The notes beneath the pieces are model-generated. The model was not told the DNA's origin. It searched no databases and saw nothing but the letters and a program-made list of their open reading frames with translations. The position numbers and the translations under genes are program-made. A stretch of DNA of 20,159 nucleotides from an uncultured Collinsella sp. (GTDB lineage: Bacteria; Actinomycetota; Coriobacteriia; Coriobacteriales; Coriobacteriaceae), in assembly GCA_900766165.1 (NCBI GenBank), contig CAAFUK010000051.1:1-20159 (forward strand), given 5' to 3'. Positions 6,790 to 13,584 of this stretch are shown here, one piece after another (position 1 is the first letter of the stretch; the number at the start of each line of letters is the position of its first letter).

Positions 6790-7701
6790 TTACGCCACCT
6801 CGCCTTCCTGGTCGGCATTCTCGTTGACTCCAGCGACCTCGGCCATATAGGCCTCGCAGCACGCCTTCGCGACGGCGCGAACACGCAGGATGTAGTTGGC
6901 ACGCTCGACCGCGGACAGCGCGCCGCGGGCATCGAGCAGGTTGAAGGCGTGGCTGCACTTCATGACGCAGTCATATGCCGGCAGCGGCAGCTTGCGCTCC
7001 AGACAGGAGTGGCACTCGGCCTCGTAGTCGTCAAACTTCTGACGCATCATCTCGACGTTGGCGACCTCAAAGTTGTAAGCGCTGAACTCGCGCTCGTTCT
7101 CCAGGAACACGTCGCCGTAGGTCATGGGCGTACCGTCGGGCAGGTAGCTCCACACCAGGTCATAGACCGAGTTGACGCCCTGGGCGTACATGGCGATGCG
7201 CTCCAGGCCGTAGGTGATCTCGACGGGCACGGGGTCGACCTCGATGCCGCCCACCTGCTGGAAGTACGTAAACTGCGTGACCTCCATGCCATTGAGCCAG
7301 ACCTCCCAGCCAAGGCCCCAGGCGCCGAGCGTCGGGCTCTCCCAGTCGTCCTCGACAAAGCGGACGTCATGGTCGTTGGGGTCCAGGCCAATGGCGGCCA
7401 GCGAACCCAGGTAAAGCTCCTGGGCGTTGACCGGCGAGGGCTTGATGAGCACCTGGAACTGATAGTAGTGCTGCATGCGGTTGGGGTTCTCGCCATAGCG
7501 GCCGTCGGCGGGACGGCGGCAGGGCTGCGCATAGCAGGTGCGCCACTCGGCGGGACCGAGCGAGCGCAGCGTGGTCGCGGTATGGAAGGTACCGGCACCG
7601 ACCTCGGAGTCATAGGGCTGCATAATGACGCAGCCCTGCTCGCCCCAGTACTGCTGGAGGCGCAGGATGATGTCTTGGAAGGAAAGCGATGAAGCGTTCA
7701 T
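6790..7701 (-). CDS. glyQ: Glycyl-tRNA synthetase alpha subunit
   Basis: 303 aa, typical length. This is the catalytic class II subunit that forms glycyl-adenylate. The conserved start (Phe-Gln-Asp-Ile-Ile-Leu-Arg-Leu-Gln-x-Tyr-Trp), the Pro-Tyr-Asp-x-Glu-Val-Gly-Ala-Gly-Thr-Phe-His motif (about 29-40) and the Gly-Leu-Glu-Arg-Ile-Ala-Met class II motif 3 are visible. The ATG at 7701 is preceded by an AGAGG-like site. It is the first gene of glyQ-glyS-ppsR. The 59 bp before it hold a TATAGT-like sequence (minus strand) but no good -35 and no T-box-like element, so its promoter is uncertain and lepB read-through is possible. Confidence 0.97.
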   Translation of the reverse strand: MNASSLSFQDIILRLQQYWGEQGCVIMQPYDSEVGAGTFHTATTLRSLGPAEWRTCYAQPCRRPADGRYGENPNRMQHYYQFQVLIKPSPVNAQELYLGSLAAIGLDPNDHDVRFVEDDWESPTLGAWGLGWEVWLNGMEVTQFTYFQQVGGIEVDPVPVEITYGLERIAMYAQGVNSVYDLVWSYLPDGTPMTYGDVFLENEREFSAYNFEVANVEMMRQKFDDYEAECHSCLERKLPLPAYDCVMKCSHAFNLLDARGALSAVERANYILRVRAVAKACCEAYMAEVAGVNENADQEGEVA

Positions 7702-7760
7702 GCCTCTAATATCCCCTCGTCGAAACGATTACACGGTTAGGTACTGTACTATAGCGTTTT

Positions 7761-8324
7761 TTAGTCGATAGCGCCGATACGGTTGAGCGGCCAGTAGCGC
7801 ACAAGTGCCACGGCGATCAAGTCGGAGCGGTCGACCGGACCAAAGTAGCGGGAGTCAGCAGAGTTCTCGCGGTTGTCGCCCATCACCCACACACAGTCGT
7901 CAGGGACGGTGTAGGGATAGCTCACCTGAGCGCCGGGGGCTTGGACCGAAAGCGGCCAGCTCATGCCAGTCGTATAGTCCTCGTCGAGCGCCTGGCCATC
8001 GACGACGACCTTGCCGTCCTGCAGGTCGACCGTCTGACCGGCCGTGGCGATGACGCGCTTTACCAGCACGTCATGTTCGGACGTGGCATCGGGGTTGTGG
8101 AACACCACGATATCGCCCTGTTTGACAGGCTGGCCGAGCTCAAGGCTCACCTTCTGCGCCAGGATCTGATCGCCGATCTCGATCGTGGACTCCATGGAGC
8201 CGGTGGGCACCACAAAGGGCTCGACCACAAACGCGCGAATCACGAAGGTGGCGACCAGCGCAATCGCAACGATTACGATCCACTCAAAGGCGCCCCTCAG
8301 GGCAGAATGCTGCGATGGAACCAT
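7761..8324 (-). CDS. lepB: Signal peptidase I
   Basis: 187 aa from the ATG at 8324, chosen because GAGGAG lies just upstream and it starts 2 nt after the trmD stop; a longer reading to 8426 would overlap trmD and adds Arg-rich sequence unlike the family. It removes signal peptides from exported proteins at the outer face of the membrane. One transmembrane helix (about 13-33) is followed by the catalytic Ser in P-T-G-S43-M, the general-base Lys in V-L-V-K89-R, and box E G149-D-N-R-E-N-S-A-D-S-R159. It is the last gene of the rpsP operon, in the slot where rplS or rplS-lepB is commonly found. Confidence 0.95.
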   Translation of the reverse strand: MVPSQHSALRGAFEWIVIVAIALVATFVIRAFVVEPFVVPTGSMESTIEIGDQILAQKVSLELGQPVKQGDIVVFHNPDATSEHDVLVKRVIATAGQTVDLQDGKVVVDGQALDEDYTTGMSWPLSVQAPGAQVSYPYTVPDDCVWVMGDNRENSADSRYFGPVDRSDLIAVALVRYWPLNRIGAID

Positions 8325-8326
8325 TC

Positions 8327-9085
8327 TCACTCCTCGCTCTGCGAATACGAAGCGTCCAGGATCTCCTGCGCGTACGCGCGCTCCTCGGGCGTGAGCCGCG
8401 CCGTCTCGATAAGATCGGGACGCCAACGACAGGTACGCTCGATGGCGTTTTTGCGACGCCAGGCATCGACCTTGGCGTGGTCGCCGCTTACGAGCACTGG
8501 AGGCACGCCCTCGCCATTAAACTCGGCGGGGCGGGTGTACTGCGCGTACTCGAGCAGGCCACCGTCCTCGGCGGTCGAGAAGGACTCGTCCACGTTGCTC
8601 ATCTCGTCGCCCAAGGCTCCGGGAATGAGCCGTACGAGGGCATCGGCTACGACCATAGCGGGCAGCTCGCCGCCCGTGAGCACGTAGTCGCCGATCGACA
8701 GACGCTCATCGGCATACGCATATGCACGCTCATCGACGCCCTCGTAACGGCTGCACACAAACAGCAGGCGCTCGCTTTTGAGCAGGCGCTCGGCCACATG
8801 CTGCGTAAAGGGCTCGCCGCAGGGGGTGAAGAACACCACGGTGGGCTTGGGACCCTCGGAGCTGATGGCCTCAATTGCCTCGGCAATGGGCTCGACCTTC
8901 ATGAGCATGCCCTGCCCGCCGCCGTACGGCTCGTCATCGACGGTGCGATGGCGGTCGTGCGTCCAGTCGCGCAGGTTATACGCATTAAAATCAAAAAGGC
9001 CGGCCTTGCGGGCGCGGCCCAAAATCGATGTGGACATGACGGGCTCAAACATCTCGGGAAAGACCGAAAGGGTCTCAATCAGCAT
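8327..9085 (-). CDS. trmD: tRNA (guanine-37-N1) methyltransferase
   Basis: 252 aa, normal size. It methylates G37 next to the anticodon of tRNAs reading CNN/Pro-type codons and prevents frameshifting. The SPOUT trefoil-knot segments are clear: Cys-Ser-Arg-Tyr-Glu-Gly-Val-Asp-Glu-Arg and Ser-Ile-Gly-Asp-Tyr-Val-Leu-Thr-Gly-Gly-Glu-Leu-Pro, plus the N-terminal Tyr-Gly-Gly-Gly-x-Gly-Met motif. The ATG at 9085 follows GGGAGG with 5-nt spacing. It lies 10 nt after rimM and 2 nt before lepB, so it is in one operon. Nothing is odd in the protein. Confidence 0.97.
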   Translation of the reverse strand: MLIETLSVFPEMFEPVMSTSILGRARKAGLFDFNAYNLRDWTHDRHRTVDDEPYGGGQGMLMKVEPIAEAIEAISSEGPKPTVVFFTPCGEPFTQHVAERLLKSERLLFVCSRYEGVDERAYAYADERLSIGDYVLTGGELPAMVVADALVRLIPGALGDEMSNVDESFSTAEDGGLLEYAQYTRPAEFNGEGVPPVLVSGDHAKVDAWRRKNAIERTCRWRPDLIETARLTPEERAYAQEILDASYSQSEE

Positions 9086-9095
9086 GCAGTCCTCC

Positions 9096-9617
9096 CTACT
9101 TGTCCATATCGATCAAGCCGTCCATAACGTGGACGGAAATTGTTCCTGTGTCGGGAAGATCGAGTACAACCTGCTCGATCACGGGAATCAGCACCTCGCC
9201 GTACCGATCGCCCTCGACAACCCAAACATCGTTGGCGGGCGCCGACATGATCTCGACAATCGTGCCGAGCGAACCAAAGCGCTCGTCGGTCACCTCGCGA
9301 CCCATGAGGTCGGTATAAGCGGCGTCGAGCGAATCGAGCTCAATGTCGTCACGATTGGCCAGCACATAGCATCCGGTGATGCCCTCAGCGGCCGTCAAGT
9401 CGTCTATGCCCTCAAACGAGACCAGATCGCCATCGCCCGTATCGGTGACGGACACGACCGTGCAAAAACGGTCGCGCTTGAGTGCCGGCGGCGTCAAGGC
9501 GACACGCATACCCGGCTCCAATACAGAAGGAAGCCCCCGCAGCGGCTGCGCGAGGACCTCCCCCTTCCTTCCGTGCGGTTTGACCACACGGGCGATGTTT
9601 TTGTACTGGGACCTCAA
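9096..9617 (-). CDS. rimM: Ribosome maturation factor RimM
   Basis: 173 aa. It binds uS19 and helps assemble the 30S head. The N-terminal RimM beta-barrel begins Asn-Ile-Ala-Arg-Val-Val-Lys-Pro-His-Gly-Arg-Lys-Gly-Glu-Val; a PRC-barrel-like half follows from about residue 95, with Asn-Asp-Val-Trp-Val-Val-Glu and Leu-Ile-Pro-Val-Ile-Glu. The start is TTG at 9617: it is the only start codon between an upstream in-frame stop and the conserved barrel. The ribosome-binding site is weak (AGGA only 2-3 nt away), and the khpA stop is 4 nt upstream, so translation probably depends on coupling. Order rpsP-khpA-rimM-trmD is classical. Confidence 0.95.
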   Translation of the reverse strand: MRSQYKNIARVVKPHGRKGEVLAQPLRGLPSVLEPGMRVALTPPALKRDRFCTVVSVTDTGDGDLVSFEGIDDLTAAEGITGCYVLANRDDIELDSLDAAYTDLMGREVTDERFGSLGTIVEIMSAPANDVWVVEGDRYGEVLIPVIEQVVLDLPDTGTISVHVMDGLIDMDK

Positions 9618-9621
9618 GGTC

Positions 9622-9906
9622 CTAGCCCAGAACCTCTACCTCGACAGCAGTGTCGAGGCGAGCGGCCAGTGCACGGGCGAGCGTGCGAATGGCCTTGATG
9701 GTACGGCCACGACGGCCGATGACCTTAGCAACGTCATCCTCGGCAACCGAAACCTCAATCGTAGAGGCGTCGTCACCATCGATGACCTCGAGGCTCACGG
9801 AATCCGGGTCGTCGACGATCTGAACAACGAGATATTCGACGAGATCGGCGATGCGATCTGAGAGCATTGCCTCACCCTCGAGCTGTGCAGCGTCAACCTC
9901 AGGCAC
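9622..9906 (-). CDS. khpA: KH-domain RNA-binding protein KhpA
   Basis: 94 aa with a single KH domain. The nucleic-acid-binding GxxG loop is G64-R-R-G67, preceded by Val-Ala-Lys-Val-Ile. KhpA proteins bind RNA in the cytosol and, with KhpB/Jag in Gram-positives, affect cell division and sRNA/mRNA control; its RNA targets here are unknown. The start is GTG at 9906, supported by GAGGAG (plus-strand 9913-9918) with 6-nt spacing, inside the end of rpsP. An internal ATG at 9867 would give the more usual ~80-aa length but lacks a comparable site. It sits between rpsP and rimM, as in many Gram-positive genomes. Confidence 0.92.
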   Translation of the reverse strand: MPEVDAAQLEGEAMLSDRIADLVEYLVVQIVDDPDSVSLEVIDGDDASTIEVSVAEDDVAKVIGRRGRTIKAIRTLARALAARLDTAVEVEVLG

Positions 9907-9909
9907 GAT

Positions 9910-10251
9910 TTACTCCTCGGCGCCCTCAGCGGCCTCAGCGGCAGCCTTAGCGGCCTCGGCCTCTTTGGCGAGCTGCTTCTTGGACTTCTTGACGACGGTC
10001 TCGGTCTTCTCGCCCTCGTTGGCGGCCTTGACCAGAGCGGCGACGGCGTCGGTGAGCTGAGCGCCCTTGGACTGCCAGTCAGCAATCTTCTCGAGGTCGA
10101 GGTTGATGGTCTTGGGGGCGGTCATCGGGTTGTAGCGGCCAACCTCCTCGATGATACGACCGTCACGCGGGGCGCGGGAATCGGCGACGACGACACGGTA
10201 GTACGGACGCTTCTTAGCGCCGTGACGAGCAAGGCGAATCTTGACTGCCAA
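9910..10251 (-). CDS. rpsP: Small ribosomal subunit protein bS16
   Basis: 113 aa from a TTG at 10251. This start gives the canonical Met-Ala-Val-Lys-Ile-Arg-Leu-Ala-Arg-His-Gly N-terminus and is 6 nt from a strong GGAGGAG site (plus-strand 10258-10264); the upstream in-frame ATG at 10287 would add 12 unusual residues and hide that site. The conserved Lys-Lys-Arg-Pro-Tyr-Tyr-Arg-Val-Val and Gly-Arg-Tyr-Asn-Pro-Met segments are visible. From about residue 80 a Lys/Ala/Glu-rich tail extends the protein beyond the usual 80-90 aa. It is first in the rpsP-khpA-rimM-trmD-lepB operon. Confidence 0.96.
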   Translation of the reverse strand: MAVKIRLARHGAKKRPYYRVVVADSRAPRDGRIIEEVGRYNPMTAPKTINLDLEKIADWQSKGAQLTDAVAALVKAANEGEKTETVVKKSKKQLAKEAEAAKAAAEAAEGAEE

Positions 10252-10257
10252 AGGAAA

Positions 10258-10264
10258 CTCCTCC
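10258..10264 (-). promoter_or_regulatory. Strong Shine-Dalgarno fixing the rpsP TTG start
   Basis: GGAGGAG on the minus strand, 6 nt before the TTG. A small hairpin (GCAGC/GCTGC arms around plus-strand 10271-10285) lies just upstream of it in the leader and could affect access; no known bS16 leader motif was recognised. Confidence 0.8.
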
Positions 10265-10307
10265 AACCAAGCAGCTTTAGGCTGCAACTACAAACAAACA
10301 GTTGAAC

Positions 10308-10336
10308 ATAATACGCCATCGACGCGGGCAGGTGAA
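10308..10336 (-). promoter_or_regulatory. Probable promoter of the rpsP operon
   Basis: On the minus strand, TTCACC (plus 10331-10336) and TATTAT (plus 10308-10313) are spaced by 17 nt, about 57 nt before the rpsP start. The -35 is a 4/6 match. It lies in the divergent intergenic region shared with dinB; the rest of 10337-10440 shows nothing else recognisable. Confidence 0.45.
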
Positions 10337-10440
10337 GTCCGTGAGACCAACTTCTTCGGTGTAGTCGAGGGCAAATCCATATCTTAGACAAGAATTCGCG
10401 ATTTGCAAGCACATCCACGCACCCCACATGAGCTGCGCGG

Positions 10441-10446
10441 TATACT
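10441..10446 (+). promoter_or_regulatory. -10 element giving a leaderless dinB transcript
   Basis: TATACT is followed by six bases and then the dinB ATG at 10453, exactly where transcription would start. No Shine-Dalgarno is present and no clear -35 lies at 16-18 nt spacing. No LexA-type box was recognised. Confidence 0.5.
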
Positions 10447-10452
10447 CATGAC

Positions 10453-11706
10453 ATGGAAAGACGCGAACATACATACGGTTATGAGAATGCTGCGGGCGTC
10501 ACGCCGCCGCCCTGGACGGGTCCGGCGGTGGGCCTGATGGACCTCGATGCATTTTTTGCGAGCGTGGAGATGCTCGATCATCCCGAATGGCGCGGAAAGC
10601 CACTCATCGTGGGCGGAGACGCCGAATCACGCGGCGTCGTGTCCACGTGTTCGTACGAGGCACGTCGCTTCGGCGTGCATTCTGCCATGGCCTCGGCCGA
10701 GGCGCGGCGCCTGTGCCCGCAGGCCATTTGGACGCACGGACACTTTGACCGCTACCGCGAGGTGAGCGCGCAGGTCATGGCGATTCTCGCCGACGAGACC
10801 CCGCGCGTGGAGCGCGTATCCATCGACGAAGCCTTTATCGATATCACACCGGGTCGCTTTGCGCCCGAAGACCCGCTGCTGGTTGCGCGACGTATAAGCG
10901 ACCGCGTGGCAGGACTGGGAGTGACCTGTTCCATTGGCGTGGGCTGCAACAAGACGGTCGCAAAGATCGCAAGCGAGCGTGACAAGCCGTTTGGATTGAC
11001 GATTGTGCGCCCCGGAACCGAGCAGCGCTTTTTGGCCGCGCTGCCGGTATCTGCCATGAGCGGCATCGGACGCTCGGCCGAGGAGCGACTGCGCCGCATG
11101 CGCATCTACACCCTCGGCGAGCTTTCGCGCGCGCCTGAGTCCACACTGGCCTCTATTTTTGGCGTCAACGGCGAACGCATGCGCCAGCGTGCGCTGGGAC
11201 TCGAAATCTCCGAAGTCACGAGTCTCGATGAAGAGCGCGAGGTCAAGTCGGTCAGCAATGAACGCACCTTTGCTAAAGATTTAACTGAGCGTGGGGATAT
11301 TGAGGCGGCGATTGCGCTGTTGGGAGAGTCAGTGGGACGCCGCCTGCGCCGTCAGGGACTAACGGGCGCCACGGTGACGCTCAAGCTCAAGTATTCGTAT
11401 GGAAGCGGGCGTACGGCACAGCGCCGGCTGCCTCATCCAACCGACGATGAAAACATCTTCGTGGCGGTTGCACTCGAACTGCTCGACAACATCTGGCAGG
11501 AAGGCATGCATGTTCGCTTAGCGGGCATCGGCATGAGCGACTTCGACCACCAAGGCGGCATCCAAACCGACCTGTTCTGCGAGATCGATGACCGCGGGGC
11601 CCAATCCAGCGACCGACGCGACCTCTCCGTCGCCATCGACGCCGTCCGAGACAAATTCGGCGACACCGCCCTATCCTTCGGCCGCCAATCCCGCTTCAAC
11701 GATTAG
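10453..11706 (+). CDS. dinB: DNA polymerase IV (Y-family translesion polymerase)
   Basis: 417 aa. It copies past damaged bases in the cytosol with low fidelity. Motif 1 is D30-L-D32-A-F-F35-A-S-V-E, with catalytic D30 and a steric-gate Phe at 35 by alignment to E. coli Phe13; motif 3 is S123-I-D125-E126. The palm/fingers/thumb region runs to about 250 with the Cys-Asn-Lys-Thr-Val-Ala-Lys-Ile-Ala-Ser signature, followed by the little-finger domain. Q371-T-D-L-F375 is a textbook beta-clamp-binding motif, set about 40 residues before the C-terminus rather than at the very end. The first 25 residues are an extra N-terminal stretch. It is transcribed against both neighbours and appears leaderless. 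Confidence 0.96.
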   Translation: MERREHTYGYENAAGVTPPPWTGPAVGLMDLDAFFASVEMLDHPEWRGKPLIVGGDAESRGVVSTCSYEARRFGVHSAMASAEARRLCPQAIWTHGHFDRYREVSAQVMAILADETPRVERVSIDEAFIDITPGRFAPEDPLLVARRISDRVAGLGVTCSIGVGCNKTVAKIASERDKPFGLTIVRPGTEQRFLAALPVSAMSGIGRSAEERLRRMRIYTLGELSRAPESTLASIFGVNGERMRQRALGLEISEVTSLDEEREVKSVSNERTFAKDLTERGDIEAAIALLGESVGRRLRRQGLTGATVTLKLKYSYGSGRTAQRRLPHPTDDENIFVAVALELLDNIWQEGMHVRLAGIGMSDFDHQGGIQTDLFCEIDDRGAQSSDRRDLSVAIDAVRDKFGDTALSFGRQSRFND

Positions 11707-11714
11707 TCCCTGAG

Positions 11715-11758
11715 GCAAAAAGAAAGCCGGGCAGCTGCGAATGGTGCAACTGCCCGGC
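11715..11758 (-). terminator. Intrinsic terminator of the obgE-nadD-yqeK-rsfS transcript
   Basis: A 13-bp GC-rich stem (plus 11726-11738 with 11746-11758, one G:T-type mismatch) has a 7-nt loop. Read on the minus strand it is followed by TTTCTTTTTG. On the plus strand no T run follows, so it mainly ends the minus-strand operon, though it also sits just after dinB. Confidence 0.85.
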
Positions 11759-11783
11759 GATATGCGTGAGGGTAGCTAAACCC

Positions 11784-11801
11784 CGTCCCAAATGAGCTAC
11801 T
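11784..11801 (-). repeat. Dispersed 18-nt repeat, copy B (rsfS stop)
   Basis: On the minus strand this reads AGTAGCTCATTTGGGACG and overlaps the rsfS stop codon. It is part of a dyad with GTAGCT/AGCTAC arms at 11772-11777 and 11795-11800 around 17 nt. The counterpart lies after ppsR at 3756-3773. Confidence 0.6.
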
Positions 11802-12255
11802 AGAGGAGGTTGAGGGGGAGCTGGGGAGCGTCACCCCAGAGCTTTTCGAGACGGTAGAAGTCGCGCGCCTCGGGAGTGAAGACGTGGACGACAACCGAAC
11901 CATAGTCCATGAGCATCCAGGTCTTCTGCTCGCGACCCTCGATGGAGAACGGGTGCTCGCCGCAAGCCTCGGCGACCTTCTCCTCGATCTCATCGACGAT
12001 AGAATCGACCTGGCGGTTGTTGGTACCGGTGGCAAGCACAAAGTAGTCGCATACGTCGGAAAGCTCGGTCAGGTCGAGCACCTGAACGTCCTCGCCCTTC
12101 TTGTCGTAGGCGGCCTGCGCGGCGGCGCGGGCGACATCCTCGGCGGCGACACCGCTCGCGGACAGCGAGGCGGCAGTGCGGTCGGACGTGGCGACGAAGC
12201 TCTTGTGCTCCACACCTTCAAGAATCTGCTCGTCGGTCATGGTCTCGTCGGCCAT
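11800..12255 (-). CDS. rsfS: Ribosomal silencing factor RsfS
   Basis: 151 aa. RsfS (Iojap/DUF143) binds uL14 and blocks subunit joining in poor nutrient conditions. The conserved core is Asp-Val-Cys-Asp-Tyr-Phe-Val-Leu-Ala-Thr-Gly-Thr-Asn-Asn-Arg-Gln-Val (about 67-83) and Trp-x-Leu-Met-Asp-Tyr-Gly-Ser-Val-Val-Val-His-Val-Phe (about 112-125), ending in the usual Leu-Glu-Lys-Leu-Trp-Gly-Asp-Ala. An N-terminal extension of about 37 residues precedes the core. The ATG at 12255 has AGAGG at 7 nt; an ATG five codons in is possible. It is the last gene of the operon and ends at the 18-nt repeat and terminator. Confidence 0.95.
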   Translation of the reverse strand: MADETMTDEQILEGVEHKSFVATSDRTAASLSASGVAAEDVARAAAQAAYDKKGEDVQVLDLTELSDVCDYFVLATGTNNRQVDSIVDEIEEKVAEACGEHPFSIEGREQKTWMLMDYGSVVVHVFTPEARDFYRLEKLWGDAPQLPLNLL

Positions 12256-12282
12256 GGAATACCTCTTTCTAGACAGCCCGAG

Positions 12283-12891
12283 CTAGCGCAGCTGGGCGTA
12301 ATGGTTGTAAATCGTAATAGCTGTGGGATAAAGATAGCGCCCGGACTGGATCACATAGACCAAACCCTGCGCAAAACAGGAGAAGAACAACTCATCGAGC
12401 GTCGACTCCCCCACCATCTTGCGCAGCGCATGCGCATAGTCGCCGTGGCGGTTGGGCTCGATGGCATCGGCCACAAAGACCACCATATCGAGCGGCGTCA
12501 TGTCGCAGGCACCCACGGTGTGACGGTCGACAGCCTGAAAGACCGCCGACGACAGCTCGGGAAAGAGCTGCGGAAGCTCATAGGCGGCAACCGGGCCATG
12601 CAAAAGCGGCGTCGCGGCAGACGGAGAGCCGGCAATCTTAATACCGTAATGCAGAGCGCGCGTGACCAACTCGTCGTCGGAGAGCACCTTGTCCCAGTCA
12701 TGGATCAGGCCGGCGGCAGCGGCATCAAAGCGGTCAACGCCGTAGACCTCGGCCAGATGAAGTGCGGTCTCGGCAACACCCAGCGAATGCACATAGCGCT
12801 TGCGCTTATCCTTCATGCGAACATCGAGCAGCTCTTGAATGCGCTTGAGCAGCGCGCGCTCATCGCCCTCAAACTGATCCTCTACCGACAA
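12283..12891 (-). CDS. yqeK: HD-domain hydrolase YqeK (probable Ap4A hydrolase)
   Basis: 202 aa. An HD-type metal site is seen at H35 (Tyr-Val-His-Ser-Leu-Gly-Val-Ala), H64-D65 (Gly-Leu-Ile-His-Asp-Trp-Asp-Lys) and the later Val-Asp-Arg-His-Thr and Phe-Val-Ala-Asp-Ala-Ile-Glu-Pro segments. YqeK proteins hydrolyse diadenosine tetraphosphate symmetrically; this activity is known for the family, not shown here. The TTG at 12891 is the first start codon after the in-frame stop, with GGGGGT 6 nt upstream. It lies between nadD (12 nt) and rsfS (27 nt), the standard nadD-yqeK-rsfS order. Confidence 0.92.
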   Translation of the reverse strand: MSVEDQFEGDERALLKRIQELLDVRMKDKRKRYVHSLGVAETALHLAEVYGVDRFDAAAAGLIHDWDKVLSDDELVTRALHYGIKIAGSPSAATPLLHGPVAAYELPQLFPELSSAVFQAVDRHTVGACDMTPLDMVVFVADAIEPNRHGDYAHALRKMVGESTLDELFFSCFAQGLVYVIQSGRYLYPTAITIYNHYAQLR

Positions 12892-12903
12892 CGTAGACCC
12901 CCA

Positions 12904-13581
12904 TCACTCAAAATCTTCTTGGCCCAAATCGGCATATAGCCTGCGTTTGCGAATGTAGCCGAGCACGGACTCGCTCGTAAGATAGCGCACGCTCATGCCG
13001 CGGGCAACTCGCTTACGAATGTTCGTCGAGCTGATCGCCAGCGCCGGAATCTGAATATAGCGCACGTCGAACGGCAGTCCCGACTCTTTGATTCGGGCAC
13101 GCGCCGTATCGATATCAAAGCCCGGTCGCGTCGCAGCAATAAAGGTGGCAAGCTCAGCGATTCGTTCGGCATCATGCCAGGTCACAATATCGATAATCGC
13201 GTCGGCGCCCGTAATAAAGTAGAGCTTTACCTGCGGCGGGTAAAAGTCGCGAAGGGCATGAAGCGTATCGGCCGTATAGGTTACGCCCGGACGGTCGATC
13301 TCGAACCGGCTCGCCAAAAAGGCCGGGTTCGCGGCGGTGGCGAGGACCGTCATGGCATAACGGTCCTCGGCAGGCGTCACCGGCTTGTCAAGCTTAAAGG
13401 CCGGCGTGCCCGCCGGCATAAAGAGCACGGCATCCAAGTCGAGGGACTCGCGCGCCTGCTCGGCGGTCACCAGGTGCCCGTAATGGATGGGATCAAAGGT
13501 GCCACCCATAATGCCAAGCCTAAACTCCTGCCCGTCCTCTAGAGGAAGCTCGGGCAGACCGATTCCACCGCGCAGCGACAT
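12904..13581 (-). CDS. nadD: Nicotinate-nucleotide adenylyltransferase
   Basis: 225 aa. It joins nicotinate mononucleotide and ATP to make deamido-NAD in cytosolic NAD synthesis. The nucleotidyltransferase signature G26-G-T-F-D-P-I-H-Y-G-H36 and the C-terminal Ile-Ser-Ser-Thr-Asn-Ile-Arg-Lys-Arg motif are intact. The ATG at 13581 lies 3 nt after the obgE stop. The first 20 residues (Leu/Pro/Gly-rich, before the Arg-Leu-Gly-Ile-Met strand) are an extension relative to most NadD proteins, but no internal start with a better site is visible. Confidence 0.96.
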   Translation of the reverse strand: MSLRGGIGLPELPLEDGQEFRLGIMGGTFDPIHYGHLVTAEQARESLDLDAVLFMPAGTPAFKLDKPVTPAEDRYAMTVLATAANPAFLASRFEIDRPGVTYTADTLHALRDFYPPQVKLYFITGADAIIDIVTWHDAERIAELATFIAATRPGFDIDTARARIKESGLPFDVRYIQIPALAISSTNIRKRVARGMSVRYLTSESVLGYIRKRRLYADLGQEDFE

Positions 13582-13584
13582 GGC

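Noticed and set aside
5470..7692. A 740-codon open frame on the plus strand
   Set aside because: It lies antisense to glyS and glyQ, whose protein signatures are unmistakable. GC-rich codons leave the opposite strand free of stops, and the translation is low-complexity with no ribosome-binding site.
7702..7760. T-box riboswitch before glyQ
   Set aside because: Only 59 bp separate lepB and glyQ, with no specifier stem, T-box sequence or terminator.
8325..8426. N-terminal extension of lepB to 8426
   Set aside because: It would overlap trmD by about 100 bp and adds Arg/Ala-rich residues unlike signal peptidases; the ATG at 8324 has a good ribosome-binding site.
8315..9127. A 270-codon open frame on the plus strand
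   Set aside because: It is the mirror of trmD and shows no recognisable domain.
11884..12939. A 351-codon open frame on the plus strand
   Set aside because: It runs antisense across rsfS, yqeK and the end of nadD, all well-supported genes. No family features are visible.
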